Assembly (NCBI RefSeq): GCF_028204155.1
Contig: NZ_JAQLOI010000003.1
Coordinates: 806,001 to 870,000 of the forward strand
DNA: 64,000 bases
Source: Vibrio algarum
GTDB lineage: Bacteria; Pseudomonadota; Gammaproteobacteria; Enterobacterales; Vibrionaceae
Direction: 5' to 3'
Below the pieces are notes generated by a model. That model had not been told where the DNA came from. It made no database searches and saw only the letters and a program-made list of their open reading frames with translations. The translations under genes and the position numbers were made by a program. Shown here in pieces: positions 1 to 8,914 of this stretch (positions within the stretch are counted from its first letter, which is position 1; each line of letters starts with the position of its first letter).

Positions 1-537
1 ACCAGCGTAGCAAGGGCTAAAGCCGAATTAGAACAGTCTCAATTCAAACTTGACGAAACCGTCGTACACGCCCCAACAGATGGTTATGTGTCACAACTGG
101 CATTGAGACCTGGAATGATGGCAGTACCACTGCCATTGGCTCCTGTAATGACGTTTGTTCATTCAGAAGAAAAATATTATGTAGGTGCATTTAGACAGAA
201 TGCTTCGCAACGTTTAAAACCAGGCTATGAGGCAGATTTTATCTTTCGCGCCTTACCGGGCAAAGTTTTCCAAGGTGAAGTAGTCGAAATGTTACCAGCC
301 ATAGCTGAGGGACAATATCAGGCTCGTGGTTCATTACTGGGTAGTAACGCCTTAAGTACGAATGGTCGATTGATGGTTAAACTGAAAATACATGACGACC
401 TATCTGAATTTAATCTGCCGCTTGGTAGCGCTGCTGAAATAGCCGTCTATTCAGAACACTTAGAACATGTTTCACTCATGCGTAAGATATTAATTCGCAT
501 GAAAAGTTGGCAAAACTATTTATACCTAGACCATTAA
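1..537 (+). CDS. HlyD/EmrA-type membrane fusion protein, 3' part
   Basis: The frame is open from the first base of the window, so the start of the gene lies outside; 178 residues are visible. The visible part starts in a coiled-coil-like stretch (KAELEQSQFKL), continues through the second half of a lipoyl-like hairpin (VHAPTDGYVSQL), and ends in a beta-barrel region, the order found in periplasmic adaptor proteins of the HlyD/EmrA/YibH family. These are anchored in the inner membrane and link an inner-membrane pump to an outer-membrane channel. The partner transporter is not in the window, so the substrate is unknown. A hairpin with a T-run follows the stop closely. The family call is good; the exact subgroup is not determined. 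Confidence 0.8.
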   Translation, partial: TSVARAKAELEQSQFKLDETVVHAPTDGYVSQLALRPGMMAVPLPLAPVMTFVHSEEKYYVGAFRQNASQRLKPGYEADFIFRALPGKVFQGEVVEMLPAIAEGQYQARGSLLGSNALSTNGRLMVKLKIHDDLSEFNLPLGSAAEIAVYSEHLEHVSLMRKILIRMKSWQNYLYLDH

Positions 538-561
538 GCCTCTTTCCAAAACCCTAATTAC

Positions 562-590
562 TAAAAACCGCTTATAAAAGCGGTTTTTAC
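562..590 (+). terminator. Rho-independent terminator after the HlyD-type gene
   Basis: The arms AAAAACCGC and GCGGTTTTT form a hairpin with a short AT loop and a T-rich 3' side, 24 bases after the stop codon. The A-rich left arm means it could also work in the other direction. Confidence 0.75.
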
Positions 591-794
591 TTAATGACTG
601 CGAAAAGAGAGCTCAAAAATAATGTCTATTCTCTAAAATGAGTAAACAAAATAGCTTAGGTAGCAAAGCAGCCATTCATTTGTTGCTCTTTTTTTGAATT
701 TATTAGTAATCAAACAGGAAACTATCGAATAAATTCGCTAACATTAGGACTAACGACAACAAATATAACTATTGCGAATTAGTTTGGTTAACGA

Positions 795-1817
795 ATGACT
801 AAAGAAGACTTCCAAAAAGCGGCCGAAATACTGAGAACAGCAGTACCTTTAATGATCAAACATCAGGTACCAACGACGCCACCAAACTATGCTCTGTGGT
901 ATACCTATGTCGAAAAAACTCAACCACAGCTTAATAGTGAACTGGATGAGATCATCGCTGAGTACGGTATATGTCTTCCTAGTCATAATGAAGATCTTTA
1001 CAGGACGTATATCGCTGGTAAAACAGAATCCGATATACACGAACTAAGATCCAATTTAGAAATTCTAGTTAACGAAATATTTCTATCGATGAAGGACACC
1101 CTCGCTGACACGAGCTCATTTGAAAAATCGATCGAAAAAAGCTTTTCAAGCCTAGAAAAGGTTGAAAATGGCGGTGTCACCTTTGATGAACTTCTTTCAC
1201 TCGTTAGAAGTTTCGTCAGTGAAGCGCAATCGATACGATCATCTACCAGCTACTTCAATGAGCAGCTTAATACGGCAAGCTCTGAAATATCTAACCTGAG
1301 AGAAAAATTAGAAAAAGTTCAACGAGATGCCCTTCACGATAGTCTTTCAGGGCTACTCAACAGAGGTGCTTTTGATAAAGACATTTCTACTTATTGTTCT
1401 TCGGAACAATCGTACCCTCTGTGTTTAGTCTTAGTTGATATTGATAGCTTTAAAAGTTTAAACGATGACTACGGGCACGTATTTGGAGATATGGTCATTA
1501 AGGCTATTGCCAAGCGTCTACAGTCTAGCTGTAGAGACGGTATCGCAGCTTATCGCTATGGTGGCGAAGAGTTTGCTCTACTTATACCCAATAAACCACT
1601 TAGAATCGCCAGACAATTTGCGGAAACGGTTCGTCGCTCAATAGAAAAAATAACCGTTAAAGATAAACGCTCTGGTAAGCAAGTTAAAAATATTTCTGCT
1701 TCTTTTGGTGTCGCTCAGTTTGAAGAGGGCGAAAGCCCTATATCATTGATAGATAATGCTGATCAGCAGCTCTATAAAGCGAAGAGCTTGGGTAAAAATA
1801 GAGTTATGCCAATCTAA
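795..1817 (+). CDS. diguanylate cyclase, GGDEF domain with alpha-helical N-terminus
   Basis: A 340-residue soluble protein. The C-terminal half (about 175-340) is a GGDEF domain with the active-site motif RYGGEEF (GGEEF at 256-260), an intact catalytic signature for making cyclic di-GMP from two GTP. No RxxD inhibitory site is seen just before the motif, so product inhibition through that site is not expected. The N-terminal 170 residues are helical and polar, with no membrane segment and no sensor domain I recognise; a coiled coil (EISNLREKLEKVQRD) leads into the GGDEF domain, as is common in cyclases activated by dimerisation. It is convergent with the next cyclase gene. Domain call firm; signal unknown. 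Confidence 0.9.
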   Translation: MTKEDFQKAAEILRTAVPLMIKHQVPTTPPNYALWYTYVEKTQPQLNSELDEIIAEYGICLPSHNEDLYRTYIAGKTESDIHELRSNLEILVNEIFLSMKDTLADTSSFEKSIEKSFSSLEKVENGGVTFDELLSLVRSFVSEAQSIRSSTSYFNEQLNTASSEISNLREKLEKVQRDALHDSLSGLLNRGAFDKDISTYCSSEQSYPLCLVLVDIDSFKSLNDDYGHVFGDMVIKAIAKRLQSSCRDGIAAYRYGGEEFALLIPNKPLRIARQFAETVRRSIEKITVKDKRSGKQVKNISASFGVAQFEEGESPISLIDNADQQLYKAKSLGKNRVMPI

Positions 1818-1848
1818 GCTCAGTTAGACGACAGAAACTACCTTATTA

Positions 1849-1873
1849 AAAGAGCTTATAAATGGCTCTTTTT
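1849..1873. terminator. bidirectional terminator between two convergent cyclase genes
   Basis: AAGAGC and GCTCTT pair around an AT loop, with T-runs on both strands. It lies 31 bases after the upstream stop and overlaps the last codons of the minus-strand gene. Confidence 0.65.
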
Positions 1874-3217
1874 TTGTCTTAGTTTATCAGCATACATGTT
1901 GATATCGGCAGCATGTAGTAGTTCATCAATATCAGAATCTGAATTAAGATTAATTGTATAACCGATACTCGCCTCTGGTGTAATGGTATCTTCTCCAGCT
2001 TTGATAGGTCTTCTTCTCAATTCCGTTTTCAATATCTGAATCACTCTTTTAATGCGATCGCCTTCCGTCAGGTTAAACAAAAGTATCAAAAATTCATCAC
2101 CACCAACTCTAGCAACAATCCCCTCATTTTTAATCACGTTTGTGACGGTTTTAGCTACAGAAATCAATAACTCATCACCCACCGCATGCCCATATGTATC
2201 ATTGATCGATTTAAAATTATTCAAATCTAAGTTCAATAAAGAAAACCGCCTATCTTTGGCATTTGACTCCTGCATCTTTTGCTCAAGGGAGTGGATGAAA
2301 AAGCGACGATTAGGTAGCTTAGTCAATTCGTCCTGTAGTGAGTTAGCATGTGCAATTCGATACAAATAATAGATTACAGAAAATAAGATAATGATGATAA
2401 CAAGTGTGGGGTAACCTATTAATCTAGCTGAATATAACTGATACCACGGTAATGTTTGACTTAAACCGTCACGAGATACGGCCATATACCAACTGCCAGA
2501 TATTAAATTAACCGAATCAAAAGCGATAACATTATCAAAAACCGCTGAGTCACCATAAAATACCTCACCACTCTTTCCACTCGCATCCACACCTCGCATC
2601 GCAAATTGATATTTTTTCTCCACTTGGCTAACGCCAGAATTAGCAAAGAGACTATTAACATCGAGGACTACACTACAGCTTCCCCAGTATTTTGTATTAT
2701 ATGGCGGGTCGATAAATATTGGATTCCGAGCAATAAGACCTAGTCCTCCCTGCACTAACTTAATTGGGCCATCTAGATATATCGACTTACTCTCTCGAGA
2801 TAACTGAATTGTTCTCCACTGATTAGGAACCGTTCTAAAATCCAGCCCTAATGCTTGTTCGTTCCCCTTTAGTGGATAGACAAACTCAATAATGTCATTT
2901 GGGGCAATCCCTATGTTTCTCAAGTTTTTTGACTTACTAAACAGTTTTTCAGCGATCAACTTCCACTGCAAAGCAGTCGAGTCGGGGTTAACACTTACTA
3001 ACGTCGCGAGACTATTGGCATAGTAGATATCAGAATAAATTTGAGCTTCTAGATTAGAGCGAATCACCGCGAGATCTTGTTGAGCTTCATTTTTCAATTT
3101 ATCGTTTTGAGACTCAAGAAGGTGATTTTGTAGAAATTCTGTCACTAGAATAGTAGCAAGGCTAATCGCCGATATAAGTGCAAACGCCGGAATACGGAAA
3201 TCTGATAGGTACTTCAT
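1856..3217 (-). CDS. membrane diguanylate cyclase with periplasmic CHASE sensor
   Basis: A 453-residue protein. An N-terminal membrane segment (about 10-30) is followed by a periplasmic CHASE domain (about 45-230); the region with IEFVYPLKGNEQALGLDF, RESKSIYLDGPIKLVQGG and NPIF matches the usual CHASE pattern. A second membrane segment (about 265-287) and a cytoplasmic GGDEF domain follow. The catalytic motif GGDEF (372-376) is intact and the substrate region around LPNRRFF and DLNNFKSINDTYGH is well preserved. CHASE domains bind small extracellular ligands, so this protein probably couples an outside signal to cyclic di-GMP synthesis. No RxxD site is visible before the motif. The ligand cannot be inferred. 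Confidence 0.9.
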   Translation of the reverse strand: MKYLSDFRIPAFALISAISLATILVTEFLQNHLLESQNDKLKNEAQQDLAVIRSNLEAQIYSDIYYANSLATLVSVNPDSTALQWKLIAEKLFSKSKNLRNIGIAPNDIIEFVYPLKGNEQALGLDFRTVPNQWRTIQLSRESKSIYLDGPIKLVQGGLGLIARNPIFIDPPYNTKYWGSCSVVLDVNSLFANSGVSQVEKKYQFAMRGVDASGKSGEVFYGDSAVFDNVIAFDSVNLISGSWYMAVSRDGLSQTLPWYQLYSARLIGYPTLVIIIILFSVIYYLYRIAHANSLQDELTKLPNRRFFIHSLEQKMQESNAKDRRFSLLNLDLNNFKSINDTYGHAVGDELLISVAKTVTNVIKNEGIVARVGGDEFLILLFNLTEGDRIKRVIQILKTELRRRPIKAGEDTITPEASIGYTINLNSDSDIDELLHAADINMYADKLRQKKSHL

Positions 3218-3564
3218 TCTTATCGGCCTTTCCTTTCTACGTTATGGAGTCAATGGCGCTCTCTTGCAAAATCGAGTCTGACTGTAATTTGAACCGTATA
3301 CAATGTTGGTATTGTAACGTTAGTATTTGGCTTCTTAAAGAATGTATTACCACCTTTCATTCAAAATGTGAATCATTCCCATCTAGTATTGAGGCTATTC
3401 CAAAGACACATGACTAATAAACGAAGGGATTAACATCACAAATTGCACCATTAATCAGAAACTATTTCTTTTTATTCCTGCAAGTTAGCAGATTATCTCC
3501 AGAAGATTCTATTTCATTGTCTAAACTAAAATTAATATTTTTTATGGTGGAGTCCGTTAGCCTT
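3218..3564. other. intergenic region between divergent cyclase and nhaD genes
   Basis: An AT-rich stretch holding the promoters of the two divergent genes. Short open frames here have no ribosome binding site and no protein-like composition. I see no repeat or structured element. Confidence 0.4.
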
Positions 3565-5004
3565 ATGAAACTAAAGCCAATATCACTTTTTATTTTCTTT
3601 TATGTCATTTCACTTTCAGCCAGCGCATCAGAATCAACAGGGCTTGTTATTGAGGGCTTAACTACATCGACAATAGGTTATGCCTCCTTGATTATATTTG
3701 CCTTAGCTTACAGCCTTGTGATGGCTGAGGAATACCTGCAACTGAGAAAGTCTAAACCAGTGCTATTAGCTGCAGGTTTAATCTGGATAATGATTGGTTA
3801 TGTATACCAACAGCAAGGCCAAATAGAGGTAGCCCAACAAGCTATAGAGCATAACTTGTTAGAATATGCAGAACTGCTGCTATTTTTGTTGGTGGCAATG
3901 ACCTACATCAGTGCTATGGAAGAAAGGCGACTATTTGACGTACTGAGATCATGGATGGTAGGGAAAGGCTTTAATCTGAGAACGCTTTTCTGGCTTACCG
4001 GTATCCTGTCATTTTTCATCTCTCCTATTGCGGATAATTTAACAACGGCTCTATTAATGTGTGCTGTAGTGATGAAGGTGGGGGGCAATAACACTAAGTT
4101 TATTAATATCGCTTGCATAAATATTGTGATAGCCGCAAACGCAGGAGGCGCGTTTAGCCCATTCGGTGACATCACAACGTTAATGGTCTGGCAGACGGGA
4201 CAAGTCTCATTCTCGCAGTTTTTAGTACTGTTCATACCTTCCGTTGCAAACTATTTAGTTCCTGCGGTAGTTATGTCATTTTTTGTCCCAAAAGAGCAAC
4301 CTGAATCCATTCATGAGTACGTCGAATTGAAGCGGGGTGCAAAGCGAATTGTGGGTTTATTCTTACTCACTATATTAACTGCTGTCGCATTTCATGGATT
4401 CCTCCACTTTCCCCCAGTCATAGGCATGATGATGGGCCTAGCGTATTTACAATTTTTTGGTTTTTTCCTACGCAAAACACTACCGGCTTCAATTGCCCGA
4501 AAAAGAGCAAAAGCGGTTGCAGCACATGATGAAGCTGCACTGAAAAGGTTAGGCTCAATCATTCCATTTGATGTCTTCAGGCGCGTTTCACATGCGGAGT
4601 GGGACACACTTTTATTCTTTTATGGGGTAGTCATGTGCGTTGGAGGATTGAGTTTACTCGGCTATTTGGGGGTAGTCTCAGAAATCATGTATACACAATG
4701 GGATCCTATCTGGGCCAACGTGGCGGTTGGGGTTCTTTCAGCTGTAGTTGATAACATTCCAGTTATGTTCGCGGTTCTGACTATGGAACCCGAAATGTCG
4801 TTAGGAAACTGGTTGCTAGTTACACTTACAGCGGGTGTTGGTGGCAGTTTACTATCAATAGGCTCCGCTGCAGGCGTAGCTTTAATGGGAGCTGCTCACG
4901 GAAAATACACCTTTTTTGGTCACTTAAAATGGACGCCTGTAATCGCTGTGGGATATGCGGTAAGTATCGCTTTACACTTGTTAATCAATCAATCCAGTTT
5001 TTAA
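3565..5004 (+). CDS. nhaD: NhaD-family Na+/H+ antiporter
   Basis: About 479 residues from the ATG at 3565, chosen because it gives a hydrophobic signal-like N-terminus and the usual NhaD length; upstream in-frame TTG (3517) and ATG (3544) codons are possible. The protein is strongly hydrophobic with about 12 membrane segments. Motifs expected for the NhaD branch of the ion transporter superfamily are present: SPIADNLTTALLMCAVV, NAGGAFSPFGDITTLMVWQ and AVVDNIPVMFAVLTM, containing the conserved Asp, Asn and Thr residues linked to cation binding. NhaD exchanges cytoplasmic Na+ (and Li+) for protons at alkaline pH, typical of marine and estuarine vibrios. A strong hairpin follows. Confidence 0.92.
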   Translation: MKLKPISLFIFFYVISLSASASESTGLVIEGLTTSTIGYASLIIFALAYSLVMAEEYLQLRKSKPVLLAAGLIWIMIGYVYQQQGQIEVAQQAIEHNLLEYAELLLFLLVAMTYISAMEERRLFDVLRSWMVGKGFNLRTLFWLTGILSFFISPIADNLTTALLMCAVVMKVGGNNTKFINIACINIVIAANAGGAFSPFGDITTLMVWQTGQVSFSQFLVLFIPSVANYLVPAVVMSFFVPKEQPESIHEYVELKRGAKRIVGLFLLTILTAVAFHGFLHFPPVIGMMMGLAYLQFFGFFLRKTLPASIARKRAKAVAAHDEAALKRLGSIIPFDVFRRVSHAEWDTLLFFYGVVMCVGGLSLLGYLGVVSEIMYTQWDPIWANVAVGVLSAVVDNIPVMFAVLTMEPEMSLGNWLLVTLTAGVGGSLLSIGSAAGVALMGAAHGKYTFFGHLKWTPVIAVGYAVSIALHLLINQSSF

Positions 5005-5013
5005 AACAAAGGG

Positions 5014-5050
5014 TTTAGGTAGTAAGGAAGCGCTTACTACCTAAGTTTTT
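5014..5050. terminator. bidirectional terminator after nhaD
   Basis: TTAGGTAGTAAG and CTTACTACCTAA form a 12-bp perfect stem followed by a T-run. It lies between the convergent nhaD and DUF3081-like genes and touches the stop codon of the latter. Confidence 0.8.
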
Positions 5051-5300
5051 ATTTGCTTAGCGTCGCTACTTTTTTCAAAAAGCTATCTCTTAAATGTTCC
5101 TGATCATATTCTAGGTGGTAGGTATTATGAAAACCCACCTTGAGTTCAACCCCATTGCCGCGTATGAATACGTTATAACCATCGTAATCTGAATATGCCT
5201 CTAGACCCTCATAAATTTTTCCGAACTCAGTCGGAGTACCATTTTCCATCACCATTTCGTAAGCACGTAATACTCTGCTAGGATCCAGTTCATTTTTCAT
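5049..5300 (-). CDS. small DUF3081-like protein
   Basis: An 83-residue acidic protein from the ATG at 5300 (MKNELDPSRVLRAY). A longer frame up to 5387 exists, but its extra residues are Cys- and aromatic-rich and unlike a conserved start. The sequence (YEGLEAYSDYDGYNVFIRGN, VELKVGFHNTYHLEY) looks like the DUF3081 family of gammaproteobacteria; this is from memory, not from a search. No membrane segment or catalytic motif is seen and no function is known. It stands alone, convergent with nhaD. Confidence 0.6.
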   Translation of the reverse strand: MKNELDPSRVLRAYEMVMENGTPTEFGKIYEGLEAYSDYDGYNVFIRGNGVELKVGFHNTYHLEYDQEHLRDSFLKKVATLSK

Positions 5301-5498
5301 AATAAACGCCCTATTTAAAATACAATACACACAATAAGTATGGGTAGCAGTTGAATAGTTTTCCAATAAGTATGCTTTTTTTAACAAAATACTTAGTATA
5401 GCGAACAGAAGGTAAGTTAATTCATAACGTTATAAAATTGTGTTAGGTTTTAGAACATGCAGCCCGTATGCCCAGCGATTCTTTAGGAAAGATTTATT

Positions 5499-6365
5499 AT
5501 GCAAGAGAAGCTCTCAACGACCAACTTAGCCAAAAAGAATGACGTAGATTCAAAAGTGCTGTTTTCTGAGTTAAATCAGTATGGATACATCGTAAGACAC
5601 GATAACAAATGGGTCTTAACTAATTTAGGTATCAGCTATGGTGGTGAATACGTTACACACTCAGAATATGGCCAATTTATTGTCTGGCCTAACAATTTAG
5701 TTGTTGATAAAACCTTAAGCAATAAAACGCGATTTACCGCCACTCAAATTGGCGACAAAGTTGGATTAAATGCCAAGAAAATTAACCAAATTTTGAACGA
5801 ACTTGGTTGGATAGATAAAGTATCTAACGGTTGGCAACTATCAGAACTTGGATTAAAAGCAGGCGGAGAGCAACGCGAAGATAAAAATAATCGTAGTTTG
5901 TATACCTTATGGCACAGTATCGTACTGAAAAACCGCAATTTTAAAAATTCCATTCAAGAGTTTTTAGGTACAGATGCTGATTCCCTTTCAACAGATAAAT
6001 CATTTTCAAGCTTCAAGCAAAAATTTGACGCGAAACATCGTACCTCTGATGGACACTACGTTCGCTCTAAAGGAGAACTGATTATTGATAATTGGCTATA
6101 CATGGCTGGGCTAGTCCACGCGTATGAGCGTAAACTTCCAATAGAAGAAGAAGTCTACAGCAACTTTTACCTTCCTAGTGGCAAGGTATACATTCAATTT
6201 TGGGGAAGTGATGCTGGACCAGTCGATACAGTGACAAAACAGGCCAAACGCCGTGTTTATGTTGATCATGGTTTCAATTTAATAGAGATCGAAAGCGATG
6301 AAATTGAAAAATTGGATCAACTACTTGCTCATTCTTTAAGAAAATTTGGCATCAAAGCCCATTAA
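5499..6365 (+). CDS. PD-(D/E)XK nuclease-like protein with duplicated N-terminal repeats
   Basis: A 288-residue soluble protein. The N-terminal 125 residues hold two similar units (FSELNQYGYIVRHDNKWVLT and LNELGWIDKVSNGWQLS, each followed by LG-x5-GGE), resembling a small DNA-binding helical repeat. The C-terminal part (about 185-285) has the layout of a PD-(D/E)XK nuclease fold: VRSKGELIIDNWLY, then YERKLPI, SNFYLPSGKVYIQFWG and KRRVYVDHGFNLIEI. The positions where an active enzyme would carry Asp (before the FYLP strand) and Glu (before the FWG turn) hold Asn and Gln, so it may be catalytically dead. Function unknown; fold assignment is an inference from the pattern. Confidence 0.6.
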   Translation: MQEKLSTTNLAKKNDVDSKVLFSELNQYGYIVRHDNKWVLTNLGISYGGEYVTHSEYGQFIVWPNNLVVDKTLSNKTRFTATQIGDKVGLNAKKINQILNELGWIDKVSNGWQLSELGLKAGGEQREDKNNRSLYTLWHSIVLKNRNFKNSIQEFLGTDADSLSTDKSFSSFKQKFDAKHRTSDGHYVRSKGELIIDNWLYMAGLVHAYERKLPIEEEVYSNFYLPSGKVYIQFWGSDAGPVDTVTKQAKRRVYVDHGFNLIEIESDEIEKLDQLLAHSLRKFGIKAH

Positions 6366-6464
6366 AGCAGTACCAAGGCAATATAGTTATTTGGTGATTT
6401 TTCTTTCTTATTCGTAACAAAAAGCATAACCCAGCAAAAAATACGTTTTGTTTTAATTCAACTA

Positions 6465-6494
6465 AAAAGAAGCGCTTAGAGCGCTCCTTTTTAT
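6465..6494. terminator. bidirectional terminator
   Basis: AAAAAG-A-AGCGC pairs with GCGCT-C-CTTTTT between convergent genes; A-run and T-run flank the GC core on both sides. Confidence 0.75.
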
Positions 6495-6512
6495 AGTTTA
6501 AGTTGTAAAAAA

Positions 6513-6869
6513 CTAAAACTCCTTAGGTGCAAACCCAGTAACCACTTCGAGTCTCAGCTCTTTACCAATTTTTGTCAAAGGATGTACAACAACTATCCCT
6601 TTAACCTTCTTTTTGAGTTGACCTAAGTCAGCTTGCTCTTCTTTAGACAATTCACGTTGAAATGGCATATCAAGTAAGATCTTACGTTCTTTGTTTAGAT
6701 CATAACTTTCTTTATGTTTTAACTGATTGAGTTTTTTATTTAGTTGCTCTATCTCTTTGTCAAATTGAGCGATTACTGGCTGATCTCGTCTAGAAACCGC
6801 TGCACTCAATTTGTTTTTACATTTATCTAGACGATTATTCAGTTGTTGAATCTCTTTTTTAACGCTCAT
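6513..6869 (-). CDS. yibL: YibL family ribosome-associated protein
   Basis: A 118-residue basic, highly charged protein from the ATG at 6869 (MSVKKEIQQLNNRLDKCKNK). The longer frame to 6941 adds a non-conserved extension and is not used. The first 65 residues form a Lys/Glu/Gln-rich coiled coil; the C-terminal part (VKGIVVVHPLTKIGKEL) ends in VTGFAPKEF, the typical YibL tail. E. coli YibL, of similar length, co-purifies with ribosomal particles, but its role is not settled. It is divergent from the chemoreceptor gene and shares a terminator with the convergent upstream gene. Confidence 0.85.
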   Translation of the reverse strand: MSVKKEIQQLNNRLDKCKNKLSAAVSRRDQPVIAQFDKEIEQLNKKLNQLKHKESYDLNKERKILLDMPFQRELSKEEQADLGQLKKKVKGIVVVHPLTKIGKELRLEVVTGFAPKEF

Positions 6870-7142
6870 TTGTCTGCACCTATATAAAATCAACGCTCTT
6901 TCTACCACTATCTCACAAAAAAATGAATTAATATTTCCCACCTTGATCCATTCTTTTTTTCTTCAACAAAGAATATCCTATCAATCAATTGGTTGCACAA
7001 GATCAAAAAAGATTAAAGGTTTTGAACTTATAGTCGATATGTATGTAATCACTATATTGATGTGCCCTCCCGAATATATTGACTACAATTATTAATATTA
7101 TTAATAAAACTGTAAGTAACTGTCGACATTGAGTTAATCATT

Positions 7143-8807
7143 ATGAATATTACTATAAAGACTAGACTGTACATTTTAGCAATCCTTCCTTTACTAATTA
7201 TTGCCCTTGGCACGATGTACTTTACCCGTGTAGAGCTTATTAACCTCAATGAGTCTCATATGGATTCATCTCGAATTTATATGATGGAGAACAAAAACTC
7301 TGAGCTCAAATCTTTTATGGAAATAGTGGATACTGCCTTATCCCCGCTCAAATCTAAAAATGCCTCCATTGAAGAAGTGATAGACGAACTATCCAAAATC
7401 AAATTTGGACAGAATGGGTATATTTTTGGTTACAACAGCAAGGGTGACCGATTATTGTTAGGCCAAAGTACAAACGGCCTCGGCAATAATTATTGGAATT
7501 TAAAAGACGTTAACAATTTTCTATTAATTCAAGATATCGTAAAAAAAGCAAAAAGTGGTGGCGGGTTTACTACTTATTACTTCCCTAAACCAGGGGAAGA
7601 ACAAGCCTCTCCCAAACTGGCCTACTCTATCTATGAATCACAATGGGATCTTGTTATAGGTACAGGGTTCTATATAGATGATATTGAAAAAACACTAATA
7701 GAGATGGAAGACAACTCTAATGTGCTAGTAGATGACGCTGTATTCGGCATAGGCATCGCAACCTTTGTTATCGTGATCCTAGCTGGGATATTCGCTGTCG
7801 CGGTAAATCAAAGTATCATAAGACCTTTAAATGTTTTTGATAAATCAATTGCATCCTTCGCTAGTGGCGACGCCGATCTCACCGCTCGTATGGCAGAATT
7901 CAAGGTTCCAGAATTTAATCGACTAGGAAGTAATTTCAATTTATTCGTCGAAAGCCTGCAATCAATAGTAAAAAATGTCACCGTGGTGAGTGGGGAAGTT
8001 GTCAATGAAACTAACGACATGGCAAACCGTGCAACTCGGGTAGACACGTTAGCCACTCAGCAGAGAGAAGAAACAGAGCAAGTCGCAACTGCAATGACTG
8101 AAATGACTACAACCGCAACGGAAATATCGAGTAATGCAGTCCAAGCCGCTGCATCAGCCAAAGACGTTGAAAGCAGTGCTCATGAAGCTATGGATATCGT
8201 CGTTTCAGCAGCTCAATCTGTAGAAGACCTAGCGAAAGATGTTGAGCAAGCAAACGAAGTCGTATCTGAACTCGAAAGCGACGTTCAAAACATCGCAACC
8301 TCATTAGAAGTGATTCAAGGTATAGCTGAGCAAACCAACCTACTCGCTTTGAACGCAGCGATCGAAGCCGCTCGGGCAGGTGAACAAGGCCGAGGTTTTG
8401 CTGTCGTAGCAGATGAAGTACGCAAACTCGCAAGTCGAACTCAAGAGAGTACCCTCGAAATTCATCAAATGATCAATCAACTTAAAGCAGCTTCAGATGC
8501 TGCAGTTCTAACCATGGACAAAAGCAGAGCTAAAAGTGTGGTCACGGTAGAAGAAGCGAACGCTGCGAGTAATGCACTCAGCAAAATTCAGGATTCTATC
8601 AATGTCATTATGGATATGAACTCTTTAATTGCGACCGCAACAGAGGAACAGAGTCAAGTTGGTCATGAGATATCCGAACGAGTGGTTGTTATTTCGGATA
8701 AAAGCCATGAGTCAGCACAACTTGCCAACGAAAACCAGAACGGTAGTCGTCACCTTAATGGAAAAGCCAGCGAGCTTTCAAGTTTGGTTGGTCGCTTCAC
8801 GGTTTAA
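7143..8807 (+). CDS. methyl-accepting chemotaxis protein with single Cache sensor
   Basis: A 554-residue receptor: membrane segment 1 (about 8-27), periplasmic Cache domain (about 35-190; FGQNGYIFGYNSKGDRLL and QWDLVIGTGFYIDDI are typical of the sCache_2 type), membrane segment 2 (about 200-220), HAMP linker and a long cytoplasmic coiled coil. The signalling tip near 390-430 (QGIAEQTNLLALNAAIEAAR) is fully conserved, so it should contact CheA and CheW. The C-terminus (SSLVGRFTV) has no CheR/CheB pentapeptide tether. sCache_2 receptors often sense small organic acids; the ligand here is unknown. Confidence 0.93.
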   Translation: MNITIKTRLYILAILPLLIIALGTMYFTRVELINLNESHMDSSRIYMMENKNSELKSFMEIVDTALSPLKSKNASIEEVIDELSKIKFGQNGYIFGYNSKGDRLLLGQSTNGLGNNYWNLKDVNNFLLIQDIVKKAKSGGGFTTYYFPKPGEEQASPKLAYSIYESQWDLVIGTGFYIDDIEKTLIEMEDNSNVLVDDAVFGIGIATFVIVILAGIFAVAVNQSIIRPLNVFDKSIASFASGDADLTARMAEFKVPEFNRLGSNFNLFVESLQSIVKNVTVVSGEVVNETNDMANRATRVDTLATQQREETEQVATAMTEMTTTATEISSNAVQAAASAKDVESSAHEAMDIVVSAAQSVEDLAKDVEQANEVVSELESDVQNIATSLEVIQGIAEQTNLLALNAAIEAARAGEQGRGFAVVADEVRKLASRTQESTLEIHQMINQLKAASDAAVLTMDKSRAKSVVTVEEANAASNALSKIQDSINVIMDMNSLIATATEEQSQVGHEISERVVVISDKSHESAQLANENQNGSRHLNGKASELSSLVGRFTV

Positions 8808-8809
8808 TT

Positions 8810-8824
8810 GTTTACAGTGTAAAT
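8810..8824. other. parS2: parS2 centromere site
   Basis: GTTTACAGTGTAAAT matches the Vibrio chromosome-II ParB2 binding site (NTTTACANTGTAAAN, known from V. cholerae). It lies in the gap just after the chemoreceptor gene, immediately before the terminator. Confidence 0.9.
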
Positions 8825-8827
8825 CCG

Positions 8828-8880
8828 TTTTATAAGCATAAAAAAAGAGCCTTCTTGGCTCTTTTTTTATGCTTATAAAA
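8828..8880. terminator. long perfect hairpin terminator
   Basis: A perfect 24-bp stem (8828-8851 against 8857-8880) with a 5-base loop TTCTT. A seven-base A-run on one arm and T-run on the other flank a GAGCC/GGCTC core, so it can terminate in both directions between convergent genes. Confidence 0.85.
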
Positions 8881-8914
8881 TAACGAGTCAGTGCTCTATG
8901 ATAACTAGATAAAG

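Noticed and set aside
3178..3417. 79-codon plus-strand frame overlapping the CHASE cyclase start
   Set aside because: Antisense to the cyclase start, Cys-rich, no ribosome binding site.
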